64,000 nt of DNA from Agromyces protaetiae (GCF_030866785.1 NZ_CP133018.1:2046001-2110000), one strand, 5' to 3'. Positions 25,893 to 35,334 are shown, counted from the stretch's first letter. The notes: a model not told the origin generated them from the letters alone. Numbers and translations: made by a program.

Positions 25893-26573
25893 GGCGCGAG
25901 GGTGGTGCGCGGCGCGAGGGCGGCGGGCGTCGCGAGGGCGGCGGGCGTTGCGAGGGTCGTGCGCGGCGCGAGGGCGGTGCGCGGCGCGAGGGCGGTGCGC
26001 GGCGCGAGGGCGGCGGGCGGCGCGAGGGCGGTGCGCGGCGCGAGGGCGGCGCGCAGCGCGAGGGCGGTGCGCGGCGCGAGGGCGGCGGGCGGCGCGAGGG
26101 TGGTGCGCGGCGCGAGGGCGGCGGGCGGCGCGAGGGCGGCGGGCGTTGCGAGGGTGATGCGCGGCGCGAGGGCGGTGCGCGGCGCGAGGGTGGTGCGCGG
26201 CGCGAGGGCGGCGGGCGGCGCGAGGGCGGCGGGCGTTGCAAGGGTGATGCGCGGCGCGAGGGTGGTGCGCGGCGCGAGGGCGGCGGGCGGCGCGAGGGCG
26301 GCGGGCGTTGCAAGGGTGATGCGCGGCGCGAGGGCGCTACGCATCTCGAGGGGGTTGCGCGGCGCGAGGGTGGTGCGCGGCGCGAGGGCGCTACGCATCT
26401 CGAGGGGGTTGCGCGGCGCGAGGGTGGTGCGCGGCGCGAGGGCGGTGCGCGGCGCGAGGGTGGTGCGCGGCGCGAGGGCGGTGAGCGTTGCAAGGGTGAT
26501 GCGCGGCACGACGGCGGTGAGCGTTGCGAGGGTGATGCGCGGCGCGAGGGCGGTGCGCGGCGCGAGGGCGGGG
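25893..26573. repeat. Minisatellite of about 38 imperfect 18-bp units
   Basis: The basic unit is GGCGCGAGGGCGGTGCGC with point variants. Higher-order duplication is visible: a 54-bp block with an ACGCATCTCGAGG variant occurs twice in a row (about 26333-26386 and 26387-26440). All frames on both strands stay open only because the period is a multiple of three, giving six-residue repeats such as ARREGG. No start signal supports coding. It fills the gap between the HNH gene and msrA. Confidence 0.9.
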
Positions 26574-26692
26574 CGACGGCCGCGTGGTCCGTGGACATGC
26601 GATGGCCGTCGCCGGGCACGATGGTGCCGGCGACGGCCGGGGGTGCGCCATCAGCCTGCGCGCGACGGCGCCTGCTGGCTGCGGCGAACGGG

Positions 26693-27238
26693 CTACTGCG
26701 TCACGGCCTGGTCGCGCTTCGGCAGCGTCCAGCCCGGGCGCACGAAGTGGCACGTGTAGCCCCACGGCATGCGCTCGAGGTAGTCCTGGTGCTCGGGCTC
26801 GGCCTCCCAGAACGGTCCAGACGGCTCGATCGTCGTGACCACGTCGCCCGGCCAGATACCCGAGGCCTCGACGTCGGCGATCGTGTCGCGCGCGATCGCC
26901 TCCTGCTCGGGCGTCGTCGGGAAGATCGCCGAACGGTAGCTGGTGCCGACGTCGTTGCCCTGTCGGTTCAGCGTCGTCGGGTCGTGGATCTGGAAGAAGA
27001 ACTCGAGCAGCTCGCGATAGCTCGTCTTCGCCGGGTCGAAGACGATCTCGATCGCCTCCGCGTGACCCGGGTGGTTGCGATAGGTCGCGTACTCGTTCTG
27101 CCCACCGGTGTAGCCGACACGTGTGTCGACGATCCCGGTCCGCTTGCGGATGAGATCCTCCATGCCCCAGAAACATCCGCCCGCGAGGACGGCGGTCTCG
27201 GTGCCCGGAATGCTCGTGACGGTACCTGGCGTGGTCAT
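26693..27238 (-). CDS. msrA: Peptide-methionine (S)-S-oxide reductase
   Basis: 181 residues. GGCFWGMED holds the catalytic Cys, and GYTGGQ and HPGHAE complete the MsrA signature. Reduces methionine-S-sulfoxide in proteins and free form. The start overlaps the msrB stop (ATGA), so MsrB is made first from a shared transcript. The 3' end abuts the minisatellite. Confidence 0.95.
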   Translation of the reverse strand: MTTPGTVTSIPGTETAVLAGGCFWGMEDLIRKRTGIVDTRVGYTGGQNEYATYRNHPGHAEAIEIVFDPAKTSYRELLEFFFQIHDPTTLNRQGNDVGTSYRSAIFPTTPEQEAIARDTIADVEASGIWPGDVVTTIEPSGPFWEAEPEHQDYLERMPWGYTCHFVRPGWTLPKRDQAVTQ

Positions 27239-27759
27239 GATGCGTGCTCCTCGTCGGTGTGCTCGGGTGTCGCGGTCTGGTCGGGTGTCGCGGTCTGGTC
27301 GGGTGTCGCGGGCGTGTGACCGAAGCGAGCGAGGTACTCGCCGTACCCCTCCGCCTCGAGTCGGTCGACGGGCACGAACCGCAACGCCGCGGAGTTGATG
27401 CAGTAGCGCAGCCCGCCGTCGTCGACGGGCCCGTCGTCGAACACGTGCCCGAGGTGGCTGTCGGCGCCCGCCGATCGCACCTCGACGCGCTTCATGAAGA
27501 AGCCGCGGTCGACGCGCTCACGCACGGTCGCCTCGTCGATGGGCCGGGTGAAGCTCGGCCAGCCCGACCGGCTGTCGTACTTGTCGGTCGAGCTGAACAG
27601 CGGCTGACCCGAGACGACGTCGACGTAGATGCCCGGTTCCTTGCTGTCCCAGTACTGATTGCGGAACGCGGGCTCGGTCGCGTCATCCTGGGTGACCTTG
27701 CGCTGCAGCGGAGTGAGGCGGGCGAGCGCCTCTGGAGTCTTGCGGTACTCGTGTGACAC
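27235..27759 (-). CDS. msrB: Peptide-methionine (R)-S-oxide reductase
   Basis: 174 residues. GWPSF and the catalytic [11 protein letters not shown] are present. The two CxxC zinc motifs of many MsrB proteins are missing (CxxC positions read GIYVDVVSG and HLGHVF), so it is the zinc-free type. The C-terminus carries a repeated TPDQTA tail encoded by an 18-bp tandem repeat that is not part of the domain. First gene of the msrB-msrA operon. Confidence 0.95.
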   Translation of the reverse strand: MSHEYRKTPEALARLTPLQRKVTQDDATEPAFRNQYWDSKEPGIYVDVVSGQPLFSSTDKYDSRSGWPSFTRPIDEATVRERVDRGFFMKRVEVRSAGADSHLGHVFDDGPVDDGGLRYCINSAALRFVPVDRLEAEGYGEYLARFGHTPATPDQTATPDQTATPEHTDEEHAS

Positions 27760-27961
27760 GGTTCCTCCATCTCGACGCCGCCGGCTGCGGCGTCACAGAG
27801 AAGAACAGGCGCGGCGGGCGAACTGTTCCGCGGAGGGGACCGGTCCAGCTGTCGGTTTGCTGTGAGCGCGTCGTGTGCGACGTGAACCCGTCGTAGGACA
27901 GACTTGACCCGGCCGCGATGCTCGGCCACCTCGACACGACGCACCGAGACAGGGGAGATGC

Positions 27962-29752
27962 GTGGAGCTGCTCATCGTGGGCGTGCTGGGCTTGCTGGGC
28001 ATCGCCGCAGCGACGGCGATCGGACCGCGGCTCCGGGTCGCGGCACCGCTGCTGCTCGTGATCGTCGGTGTGCTCGTGAGCTTCCTGCCGTTCGTCCCCG
28101 ACGTCCAGATCGACCCGGAGTGGATCCTCGCAGGGGTGCTCCCGCCGCTGCTGTACTCCGCGTCGGTGGCGATGCCGTCGATGGAGTTCCGGCGGGAGTT
28201 CAGCGCCATCGGCGGGTTCTCGGTCCTCCTCGTGGTGTTGAGCGCCGTCGTCCTCGGCTTCGTGTTCGCCGCGCTCATCCCCGGCCTCGGTCTCGCCGCC
28301 GGCATCGCCCTCGGGGCGATCGTGAGCCCGACCGACGCGGTCGCGACCTCGATCGTCAAGCGCCTCGGCGTCTCGCCGCGCATCGTCACGGTGCTCGAGG
28401 GCGAGAGCCTCCTGAACGATGCGACCGCGCTCGTGCTGCTCCGGTCGGCGATCGCCGCGACCGCCGCCTCGGTGACGTTCTGGGACGTCGCCGGGGACTT
28501 CCTCTTCGCCGTGGCGGTCGCGCTCGTGTTCGGTTACGTCGTCGGGAAGGTGAACCTCTGGATCCGTTCGAGGGTCACCGACGCGACCGTGAACACCGTC
28601 ATCTCGCTCGCCGTGCCGTTCGTCGCGAGCGTGCCGGCCGATGCGCTCGGCGCGTCCGGGCTCGTCGCGGCCGTCGTCGCGGGGCTCATCACCGGCCGCG
28701 GCGCCATCCGGAACCTCACCCCGCAGCATCGACAATCCGATGTGCAGACCTGGCGGACCGTCGAGCTCATCCTCGAGGGAGCCGTGTTCCTGCTCATGGG
28801 GCTCGAGATGTCCGCGCTCCTGCACGAGCTCACGAACGAGCAGCTCGGCATCCACCACGGCATCGGGCTCGCACTCGTCGCGGTGACGTTGATCCTGCTC
28901 GTCCGAGCGGCCTATGTGTTCCCCACGCTCGCCGTCTTCGCCGCACGGACCCGTCGGGCGGCCGCGCTCAGGCCGAGGCTCACGGCGGCGCAGCAGCGTC
29001 TCGACGATCACGACCTCGCCGAGCTCGCCGAGGAGGTCGCCGACCGGGAGGTCGAACGGCGGGCCAGCACGCGCCGCCACATGCCGAGCGATGCGCGCAT
29101 CGCACGGCTGCGCACCCAGCTGCGGCGGAAGGTCGCCGACCTCGACTACTTCCTCGCGGTGCCGCTCGGCTGGCGCGAGGGCACCGTCATCGTCTGGGCG
29201 GGCATGCGCGGCGCCGTCACGCTCGCCGCGGCGCAGACCCTGCCCGAGGACACGCCCGTCCGCTCCCTGCTCGTCATCACGGCGTTCTTCGTCGCGGCCT
29301 TCTCCCTGATCGGCCAGGGCGGCACGCTGCCGTGGCTCGTGCGTGTCGTCAAGCCGGCCGGGGTCGACCACGAGGCGATGGCCGGCGAACGCGCCGAGAT
29401 CCGGCAGCTCATGCGAAGCGTGGCCGAAGACGTCGTGCGGCGCCGACGGGCACCGGCTGAGCCAGTGGCGAACGCCGACGAGGCGGCCGCCCGCGAGGCG
29501 CACGCCGAAGGCGCCATCGCAGAGGACGCCGTCGAGCGCGTCGAACGCGAGGCATCCGCGCTCGAGCGCCGGCCGGCGGAGGAGGAGTTCCGTCGCCTTC
29601 GGCTCGAGATCATCGCGGCGCAGCGCGCGGCGCTCCTGGAGGCGCGCGACGACGGCATCTTCAGTTCGGAGGTGCTCGGCCGCATGCTCGAGACCCTCGA
29701 CGCCGACCAGATCAGCATGGAGCTTCGCGCCGACGGCGACCACTCGACCTGA
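27962..29752 (+). CDS. Na+/H+ antiporter, CPA1 family
   Basis: 596 residues. About 12 hydrophobic segments fill the first 400 residues, with SPTDAVA and the GESLLNDAT motif of CPA1 antiporters in helices 5-6. A long hydrophilic C-terminal part (about 440-596) is acidic and predicted helical, probably a cytoplasmic regulatory tail. Exchanges cytoplasmic Na+ (or K+) for protons. The GTG at 27962 follows GGGGAG. Divergent from msrB. Confidence 0.92.
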   Translation: MELLIVGVLGLLGIAAATAIGPRLRVAAPLLLVIVGVLVSFLPFVPDVQIDPEWILAGVLPPLLYSASVAMPSMEFRREFSAIGGFSVLLVVLSAVVLGFVFAALIPGLGLAAGIALGAIVSPTDAVATSIVKRLGVSPRIVTVLEGESLLNDATALVLLRSAIAATAASVTFWDVAGDFLFAVAVALVFGYVVGKVNLWIRSRVTDATVNTVISLAVPFVASVPADALGASGLVAAVVAGLITGRGAIRNLTPQHRQSDVQTWRTVELILEGAVFLLMGLEMSALLHELTNEQLGIHHGIGLALVAVTLILLVRAAYVFPTLAVFAARTRRAAALRPRLTAAQQRLDDHDLAELAEEVADREVERRASTRRHMPSDARIARLRTQLRRKVADLDYFLAVPLGWREGTVIVWAGMRGAVTLAAAQTLPEDTPVRSLLVITAFFVAAFSLIGQGGTLPWLVRVVKPAGVDHEAMAGERAEIRQLMRSVAEDVVRRRRAPAEPVANADEAAAREAHAEGAIAEDAVERVEREASALERRPAEEEFRRLRLEIIAAQRAALLEARDDGIFSSEVLGRMLETLDADQISMELRADGDHST

Positions 29753-29798
29753 CGGCGGCCTCGGTGGGAACACGCCCTGCACAGAATGCATGCGAGCA

Positions 29799-29812
29799 CA
29801 TCAATTTTGATG
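29799..29812. promoter_or_regulatory. Palindrome upstream of leader RNA 1
   Basis: CATCAA-TT-TTGATG, a perfect 6-bp-arm dyad, AT-rich and 5 bp before the conserved leader begins. It may be an operator or overlap the -10 region. Confidence 0.4.
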
Positions 29813-29817
29813 AGATT

Positions 29818-29903
29818 CCCAGGTGACGCGGAGGGGTCGCGGAGCAAACCCGTGCAAACTGGCGGCTTCGTGTCGGTGGTCCCCCGCCGAGCGTGACCCT
29901 GAA
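29818..29903 (+). ncRNA. Candidate structured leader RNA 1 (cis-regulatory) of the transglycosylase gene
   Basis: Resembles 38268-38351 in sequence and fold, and both precede paralogous genes. Pairings seen: outer CAGG with CCTG near 29820/29898; GACGCGGAG (29825-29833) with CTTCGTGTC (29866-29874), all nine positions pairing with two G-U; and hairpin CGGTGG-loop-CCGCCG (29874-29889). Shared unpaired blocks are GCAAACTG and GGCTTCGTG. Not recognised as a known riboswitch class; the c-di-AMP hallmark GGGGGACCC is absent. Confidence 0.55.
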
Positions 29904-30001
29904 TTCGCGTTCCGCACCCCGGAACCGTCGATCCCTGAAGACGAACGTCGTGACCCCGCCCGCTGCCCGGCGCACCGCCGTGCACGAGCCATGTGAACTA
30001 T

Positions 30002-30952
30002 ATGCAGAACCAGACTCCTTCCTCTGAGAACTCCACATCCGTCATCACCGTCGAGTCGGCCACGGCCGAGCCCGCCACTCGTTCCGGCCGCCGCGCAGCC
30101 CAGCGCGCCCAGCGCGAGGGCGCGTCCAAGCGCCGAGGTCCCTTGCTCGTCGCGGGCGCGATCGTCGCCGTCGGCGCGCTGACCGGCACCGGCTTCGCCG
30201 TGCAGTCGGCGGTGGGCGCGCAGAACGAGCGGATCGCCCACACGAGCGCGCTGGTGGCCGCGGCGAATCCCGACCGCCAGCAGGCCGAGAGCCACAGCAT
30301 GATCCTCGATGCGCGTGCCGCGAAGGTCGCCGAGGACACGCTCTCGGTCGCCACCGACACCATTGCGGCCGCGAGCGGCAAGACCGACGCGGCCGCGCTC
30401 TCGTCCTCGGTCGCCTCGCTCGGCGAGTACAAGCGACTCGACGCCGGCCGGGTGTTCTCGCTCGCCAAGGAGACGTCGGCGCACGCCGAGGCCGTCAAGG
30501 GTCAGATCGCCGAGTTCGACCGGGTCGCGGCCGAGCAGGCCGCCGCCGAGGCGGCCGCGAAAGCCGCCGCCGAGGCCGAGGCCGCCGCCAAGGCAGCCGC
30601 CGAGCGAGCGGCCGCGACGCCCTCGGCTCCGGCCGCGCCGGCGAACCCGAGCGGCGCCCAGGCGATCGCCCGCGACCTGATGGCGGCCCAGTACGGCTGG
30701 GGTGAGGACCAGTTCGCGTGCCTCGTGGCGCTGTGGAGCAAGGAGTCCGGCTGGAACGTCAGCGCCGAGAACCGCAGCAGCGGCGCGTACGGCATCCCGC
30801 AGGCGCTGCCCGGCAGCAAGATGGCCTCCGCGGGCGCCGACTGGCAGACCAACCCCGCCACCCAGATCACGTGGGGCCTCGGCTACATCGCCGGTCGCTA
30901 CGGCACGCCGTGCGGCGCCTGGAACACCTCGCAGAGCCAGGGCTGGTACTAG
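30002..30952 (+). CDS. Exported transglycosylase-like protein (SLT-type C-terminal domain)
   Basis: 316 residues. A basic N-terminus, a single hydrophobic segment (about 45-70, LLVAGAIVAVGALTGTGFAV) for export or anchoring, an Ala/Glu-rich helical middle, and a C-terminal domain of about 90 residues: QYGWGEDQFACL, the Glu in SKESGWN, SSGAYGIPQ, GLGYIAGRYG, ending W-Y. The domain resembles lysozyme/SLT-like cell-wall hydrolases and the C-terminal part of aggregation-promoting factors. Paralogues lie at 38404 and 44237. The ATG at 30002 was chosen by comparison with the paralogue; a GTG at 29993 is possible. Confidence 0.85.
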   Translation: MQNQTPSSENSTSVITVESATAEPATRSGRRAAQRAQREGASKRRGPLLVAGAIVAVGALTGTGFAVQSAVGAQNERIAHTSALVAAANPDRQQAESHSMILDARAAKVAEDTLSVATDTIAAASGKTDAAALSSSVASLGEYKRLDAGRVFSLAKETSAHAEAVKGQIAEFDRVAAEQAAAEAAAKAAAEAEAAAKAAAERAAATPSAPAAPANPSGAQAIARDLMAAQYGWGEDQFACLVALWSKESGWNVSAENRSSGAYGIPQALPGSKMASAGADWQTNPATQITWGLGYIAGRYGTPCGAWNTSQSQGWY

Positions 30953-30976
30953 CCCGACGCGGACCTGATGCTTCGC

Positions 30977-31012
30977 GAAGCGCGCGGTGTGTGTCAAGCA
31001 CCCGCGCGCTTC
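30977..31012 (+). terminator. Terminator after the transglycosylase-like gene
   Basis: GAAGCGCGCGG (30977-30987) pairs perfectly with CCGCGCGCTTC (31002-31012); the loop is 14 nt. It is followed by GTGTGTG rather than T residues. Confidence 0.75.
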
Positions 31013-31036
31013 GTGTGTGCTCGTTAACCTGGTCCG

Positions 31037-32095
31037 ATGGCAGAGGATGCGCCGAACGCGACCCACTCCCCGTCGAAGGCCGATGACCGGCCCGGTCTGG
31101 TCGAGCGGGTCAAGCGACTCGTCGCATGGGTGCTGAGCACGAAGCCGGCGCGCGCCTTCCTGCTCTATCAGGAACGCCACGGCGCGATGCTCGCCGACAG
31201 CGTCACCTACCGGACGCTGTTCTCGGTCTTCGCCGGCGTGTTCCTCGGGTTCGCGGTCGCCGGACTCTGGCTCGCCGGCAACCGTGACGCAATGGACGCG
31301 CTGGTCCAGACGGTCGACAACGCCATTCCGGGCCTGATCGGCGAGAACGCGCTCATCGACCCCGACGACCTCGTGCAGCCGCTCACGTTCAGCATCGCGG
31401 GCGTCATCGCGATCGTCGGGCTCGTCGGCGCCGCGATCGGCGCGGTCGGCTCGCTGAGCACGGCGTACCGTGAGCTCGCCGGGCTGCCGAACGATGAGAC
31501 GTTCTTCGTGTGGGTGCTGTTGCGCAACCTGGCGATCGCGATCGGCTTCGGCGCACTGCTGGGTGTGGCGGCCGCAGTGACCTTCGCGGGCACCAGCGCC
31601 CTCGGCACCGTGTTCGACTGGCTGGGCATCGCCGAGCGCAGCACGCTCGCCGACGTCGGGACGAGGACCGTCACGGTCCTCGTGACGTTCGCCATCGACA
31701 CGGTTGCGGTCGCGGGCCTCTTCCGGTTGCTCTCCGGGGTGAAGCCGTCGGCGCGTGCCCTCTGGGTCGGGGCGATCATCGGCGGAATCGGGCTCACGGT
31801 CCTGCAGGTGCTCTCCGGCCTGTTCATCGGCGGCGCGTCGAACAACCCCTTGCTCGCCTCGGTCGGGTCGATCGTGGCACTGCTGATCTGGTTCAACTTC
31901 TCCGCGCAGGTGATCCTCATCTCGGGCGCGTACATCGTCACGAGCGTCGACGAGGAGCGGGATCGCGTCGCCGAGCGATATGGCGCACGGTCGATGGCGC
32001 TCCGGCGACTCAAGCGTGCCGAGCACCGGGCGCACGCCGCAGCCGAGGAGGTGCAGGCGGCGAAGGCCGCCGTCGATCGGGAGGCCGGGCGGTGA
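31037..32095 (+). CDS. YihY/virulence factor BrkB family membrane protein
   Basis: 352 residues with about six transmembrane helices. Segments SVTYRTLFSVFAGVF, AYRELAGLPNDETFF and LLIWFNFSAQVILISGAYI are typical of the family. The C-terminal 50 residues are charged and helical. Function in most bacteria is unclear (older RNase BN label is wrong). TAACCT (31025-31030) lies 6 nt before the ATG, so leaderless. Overlaps the next gene (GTGA). Confidence 0.88.
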   Translation: MAEDAPNATHSPSKADDRPGLVERVKRLVAWVLSTKPARAFLLYQERHGAMLADSVTYRTLFSVFAGVFLGFAVAGLWLAGNRDAMDALVQTVDNAIPGLIGENALIDPDDLVQPLTFSIAGVIAIVGLVGAAIGAVGSLSTAYRELAGLPNDETFFVWVLLRNLAIAIGFGALLGVAAAVTFAGTSALGTVFDWLGIAERSTLADVGTRTVTVLVTFAIDTVAVAGLFRLLSGVKPSARALWVGAIIGGIGLTVLQVLSGLFIGGASNNPLLASVGSIVALLIWFNFSAQVILISGAYIVTSVDEERDRVAERYGARSMALRRLKRAEHRAHAAAEEVQAAKAAVDREAGR

Positions 32096-32583
32096 GCATG
32101 GTCCTCGACACCGTGCGGCGCCTCATTGCGCCGCTCACGCGGACGCGGCTGTTCAGGAGGATCGGCCCGGTACTGCTGCCGCCCGTCGAGCGCGTGCTCG
32201 CCCGGCTCTCGGGCGGTCGGGTCCAACTCAGCGGCCTCCTGGTGCCGTCGCTGGTGCTGCACACCGTCGGCGCCAGATCCGGCGAGCCGCGCGACACCTT
32301 CCTGATGTACACGCCCGACGGCGAGGGCCGGGCCATCGTCGCCGGGACGAGCTTCGCGCAGGAGCGGCATCCGGCCTGGACCTACAACCTGATGGCCCAT
32401 CCTGACGCGGCGATCACCGTGCGCGGCCGCCGGCTCGCGGTGCGTGCGACGCGCATCCCCGACGACGCGCGCGACGCGGCCTGGGCGCGGATCGAACGGC
32501 AGTGGCCCGGGTACCGCGGCTACGAGCGCGACTCGGGGCGAACGGTCCGGCTCTTCCTCCTGCAGCCGGTGCGCGCCGACTGA
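32092..32583 (+). CDS. Deazaflavin-dependent nitroreductase (Ddn) family protein
   Basis: 163 residues, a single split-barrel domain. LVLHTVGARSGEPRDTFLMY and HPAWTYNLMAHPDAAITVRGR match the Ddn/F420-binding oxidoreductase family. It would use F420H2 (or possibly FMNH2) on an unknown substrate. The GTG at 32092 overlaps the YihY stop; an ATG at 32098 is an alternative. Followed by a perfect terminator. Confidence 0.87.
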   Translation: MSMVLDTVRRLIAPLTRTRLFRRIGPVLLPPVERVLARLSGGRVQLSGLLVPSLVLHTVGARSGEPRDTFLMYTPDGEGRAIVAGTSFAQERHPAWTYNLMAHPDAAITVRGRRLAVRATRIPDDARDAAWARIERQWPGYRGYERDSGRTVRLFLLQPVRAD

Positions 32584-32610
32584 ACCGGCGATGCCGGGGG
32601 ACACGAGAGA

Positions 32611-32640
32611 CCGGCGGTTCCGCCAGAGCGGAACCGCCGG
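32611..32640. terminator. Perfect hairpin terminator between convergent genes
   Basis: CCGGCGGTTCCGC (32611-32623), loop CAGA, complement (32628-32640): a 13-bp stem without mismatch. It separates the plus-strand Ddn gene from the minus-strand acidic protein gene. Confidence 0.85.
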
Positions 32641-32666
32641 GTGTGAGAGGTCGCGGGTGAGGGCGC

Positions 32667-32846
32667 TCAGTTGGGGACGGAGCCGCCGGGCTCCTCCTCA
32701 CCCAGGTCGACGACCTCGATGACCTCGACGTCATCGCCCTCTTCGAGCGCCTCCTCGACCTCCTCGTACTCTTCGGTCGGCAGTTCGGCATCGAGCGGCA
32801 GATCCGAATCCGTGTACTCGCCCTCGGGGCGCAGCGGGTCGCTCAT
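32667..32846 (-). CDS. Small Glu/Asp-rich protein of unknown function
   Basis: 59 residues, extremely acidic (runs such as EEYEEVEEALEEGDD), no Cys or membrane segment, probably disordered. GGGAG lies 4 nt before the ATG at 32846. The start and terminator context support a real gene. No family recognised. Confidence 0.6.
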   Translation of the reverse strand: MSDPLRPEGEYTDSDLPLDAELPTEEYEEVEEALEEGDDVEVIEVVDLGEEEPGGSVPN

Positions 32847-32965
32847 GGTTCTCCCATCGGTCCACGCGGTCGGGCCGGCGGATGCCGGTCCCACGCGCGA
32901 CGCTACTCGCGCGCGCCCGCCGCTCCAAGGGGTTGACGCTCCTCATCGCGGCGCCCCCTCGGGGC

Positions 32966-33865
32966 TCATCCGCCGTACGCGGCACCGACCTTCTCGAGCG
33001 CGGCGACGATCCGTCGGAGGCTCGTGCTCTCGGCCATCGTGCGCCGGTAGGCCACCCGCACCTCCCGGACCTGGCTGCGGTCCGCGAGCGGCCGTGCGAC
33101 GGCGCCGTCCGGCAGGGGCGGCCGGCCGAGACGTGGCACGAGCGCGATCGCGGCGCCGGCTGCCGCGAGCTCGACCAGCGAGGCGAAGTCGGGGTCCTCG
33201 GCCACGATGCGCGGCAGCGCGCCAAGGTCGGCGAAGATGCGCTGCAACGCCTCGTGGCAGATCGCCCCGCGCGGGGTGCTCGCCCACGCCTCGCCCACCA
33301 GATCGGCGCGTTCGATCGTCTCGTGCGCCGCCAGCGGATGCGTCGCGGGCAACACGACATCGGCCTCGTCCCAGCAGAGGTGCCCGGTGACGACGTGCGC
33401 CGGCGCCACGAGCGGCACCGAGTTCCAGTTGTGCACGACCGCGAGGTCGACTCGGCCGTCCGCGACGAGATCCATGGCCGCGAACGGGTCGACGCTGGTG
33501 ATCGTCAACGGCACGTCGAGCCGCTCATCCCCGGCGCCGACGAGCGGGGCGAGCAGGCCCCTGGTGGCGGTCGAGAACGAGGCCACGCGCAGCGGCGCGA
33601 CCGCGCGCGACGCGGTCGCCATGGTCGTCAGACGTTCGAGCCCATCGAGGAGTCCCGCGCCGTCGGCGACCAGCATGCGTCCCCGCTCGGTGAGGAGCAC
33701 CCCGCGACCGCGACGTTCGAGCAGCGCGGTCCCCAGCTCGCGCTCGAGCTTCTTCACCTGCTGCGAGACGGCCGAAGGCGTATAGCCGAGTCGGTCGGCG
33801 GCCGCGACCACTGATCCGCCGCGCTCGACGGCGACGAGCGCGCGGAGGCCCTGCAGATCAATCAT
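32966..33865 (-). CDS. LysR family transcriptional regulator
   Basis: 299 residues. The N-terminal winged helix (about 3-60) has GGSVVAAADRLGYTPSAVSQQVKKLE. The periplasmic-binding-like effector domain follows. Diverges from the EamA transporter gene, a layout in which the regulator commonly controls the transporter. The intervening region contains the perfect palindrome ATGGCGCGCCAT (33917-33928), close to the transporter start. Confidence 0.93.
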   Translation of the reverse strand: MIDLQGLRALVAVERGGSVVAAADRLGYTPSAVSQQVKKLERELGTALLERRGRGVLLTERGRMLVADGAGLLDGLERLTTMATASRAVAPLRVASFSTATRGLLAPLVGAGDERLDVPLTITSVDPFAAMDLVADGRVDLAVVHNWNSVPLVAPAHVVTGHLCWDEADVVLPATHPLAAHETIERADLVGEAWASTPRGAICHEALQRIFADLGALPRIVAEDPDFASLVELAAAGAAIALVPRLGRPPLPDGAVARPLADRSQVREVRVAYRRTMAESTSLRRIVAALEKVGAAYGG

Positions 33866-33937
33866 GTAGCAATCGTACGTGGTCGAGCGAAGAAACCGGT
33901 GCTAGTGCTGCATGATATGGCGCGCCATGCTGAGCAG

Positions 33938-34915
33938 ATGGCCCTGAAGCATGTCGTCCTCGCGGTGCTGGTCGCCGTGGTCTGGGGCATCAACTTCGTC
34001 GCGATCGATCTCGGCCTCAGGGACACCCCGCCCCTCGTGCTCGTCGCGCTCCGGTTCGCGCTCGTGGCCGTTCCGCTGATCTTCTTCGTCCGGAGACCAG
34101 CGGTGCCCTGGCGCACCATCGTGGGCGTCGGCCTCTTCGTGAGCGCCGGTCAGTTCGGCCTGCTGTTCACGGCCATGCACCTCGGACTGCCCGCCGGGCT
34201 CGCGGCGGTGGTGCTCCAGTGCCAGATGATCTTCACGCTCGTGGTCGCGGCGGTCGCGCTCCGCGAACGGCCGACAGGCCGCCAGATCGCCGGGGCGACG
34301 ATCGGGTTCGCCGGGCTCGGCATGGTCGCGCTCGGGCGACTCGAGGGCGCCGAAGGTGCCGCCGCGCTGCTTCCGCTGCTGATCTGCGTGGCGGCGGGAC
34401 TCAGCTGGGGCATCGGCAACGTCGTCGCGCGTTCCGCCGGCCCGTCCAACGGGTTCGGCATGGTCGTCTGGTCGGCGGCCGTGGTGCCCGCGCCGATCCT
34501 CGCGCTCAGCCTGCTGCTCGACGGCCCGGCGGCCGTGGGGGAGGCACTCACCACCATCGGCTGGCCGACCGTGCTGAGCCTCGCATACACGGTCGTGCTC
34601 GCGTCGCTGTTCGGCTACACCGTCTGGTACTCGCTGCTCGGCCGATACCCGGCGGCCCTCGTCGCACCGTTCGCGCTGCTCGCGCCACCCGTCGGGCTGC
34701 TCTCGGCGGCGATCGTGCTCGGCGAGCGACCGAACCCGCTCGAGCTCGGAGGCAGTGCACTGCTCGTCGGCGGGGTCGCGCTCGGACAGCTCACGCGCCG
34801 TGCGCGAGGCATCCGTCCGGCGGGCCTGGCCGACGCGCCGGACGAGCGGATATCCTCGCCGCATGTGCCGGAACATCCACGTCCTCCACAACTTCGAGCC
34901 GGCGGCCACCGATGA
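33938..34915 (+). CDS. EamA/DMT family transporter
   Basis: 325 residues, ten hydrophobic helices in two EamA repeats (WGINFVAIDLGL near the start; WGIGNVVARSAG in the second half). Members export amino acids or metabolites such as O-acetylserine, cysteine or purines. The ATG at 33938 (MALKH) is preferred; in-frame GTG/ATG at 33899 and 33917 remain possible. The C-terminal 17 codons overlap the DUF2277 gene in another frame. Confidence 0.9.
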   Translation: MALKHVVLAVLVAVVWGINFVAIDLGLRDTPPLVLVALRFALVAVPLIFFVRRPAVPWRTIVGVGLFVSAGQFGLLFTAMHLGLPAGLAAVVLQCQMIFTLVVAAVALRERPTGRQIAGATIGFAGLGMVALGRLEGAEGAAALLPLLICVAAGLSWGIGNVVARSAGPSNGFGMVVWSAAVVPAPILALSLLLDGPAAVGEALTTIGWPTVLSLAYTVVLASLFGYTVWYSLLGRYPAALVAPFALLAPPVGLLSAAIVLGERPNPLELGGSALLVGGVALGQLTRRARGIRPAGLADAPDERISSPHVPEHPRPPQLRAGGHR

Positions 34916-35183
34916 CGAGGTGCACGCCGCCGCACTGCAATTCGTCCGCAAGGTGAGCGGCTCGACGAAACCCTCGAAGGCGAACGCCGAGGTGTTCGAC
35001 CGGGCGGTCGCCGAGATCGCGCACATCACGCGACACCTGCTCGACGACCTCGTCACCACCGCGCCCCCGAAGGACCGCGACGCCGAGGCGACGAAAGCGC
35101 GCGCTCGCGCCGCGAAGCGCTACGAGGCGCAGCGCATCGGCGAGGCGGCGCTCGCGGCTCGCGAGCAGGCCGTCAGCGCCTGA
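34863..35183 (+). CDS. DUF2277 family protein
   Basis: 106 residues beginning MCRNIHVLHNFEP, the conserved start of DUF2277, with helical remainder and a basic tail. Function unknown in the family. TATCCT (34851-34856) lies 6 nt before the ATG inside the end of the EamA gene, so it probably has its own leaderless promoter. Confidence 0.88.
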   Translation: MCRNIHVLHNFEPAATDDEVHAAALQFVRKVSGSTKPSKANAEVFDRAVAEIAHITRHLLDDLVTTAPPKDRDAEATKARARAAKRYEAQRIGEAALAAREQAVSA

Positions 35184-35334
35184 CCGGGTTCGGAGTGCGA
35201 GCCGCGCCACGCGCGGCGGCGCCACGCGGCTGTGTCGTACACGGCCGCTCGACGCCCGGCCGCGCCACACACGGGGCTGCTCCACGCGGCGGCCGCCCTC
35301 CCGCAGGTCGGTGGCCTGCGGTAACGTCACGGGC

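Noticed and set aside
25833..27319. Long open frames across the minisatellite on both strands encoding ARREGG- or PPSRRA-type repeats
   Set aside because: The 18-bp period keeps every frame open; there is no ribosome-binding site, promoter or domain, and several frames on both strands are equally long.
29753..30001. c-di-AMP (ydaO-type) riboswitch, expected before actinobacterial cell-wall hydrolase genes
   Set aside because: The conserved GGGGGACCC and CAGCTAACCTCGTAGGCG-like segments are not present; kept instead as an unassigned leader RNA.
33917..33928. ATGGCGCGCCAT palindrome as LysR operator
   Set aside because: It lacks the T-N11-A pattern and lies at or inside the possible EamA start; noted in the LysR entry only.
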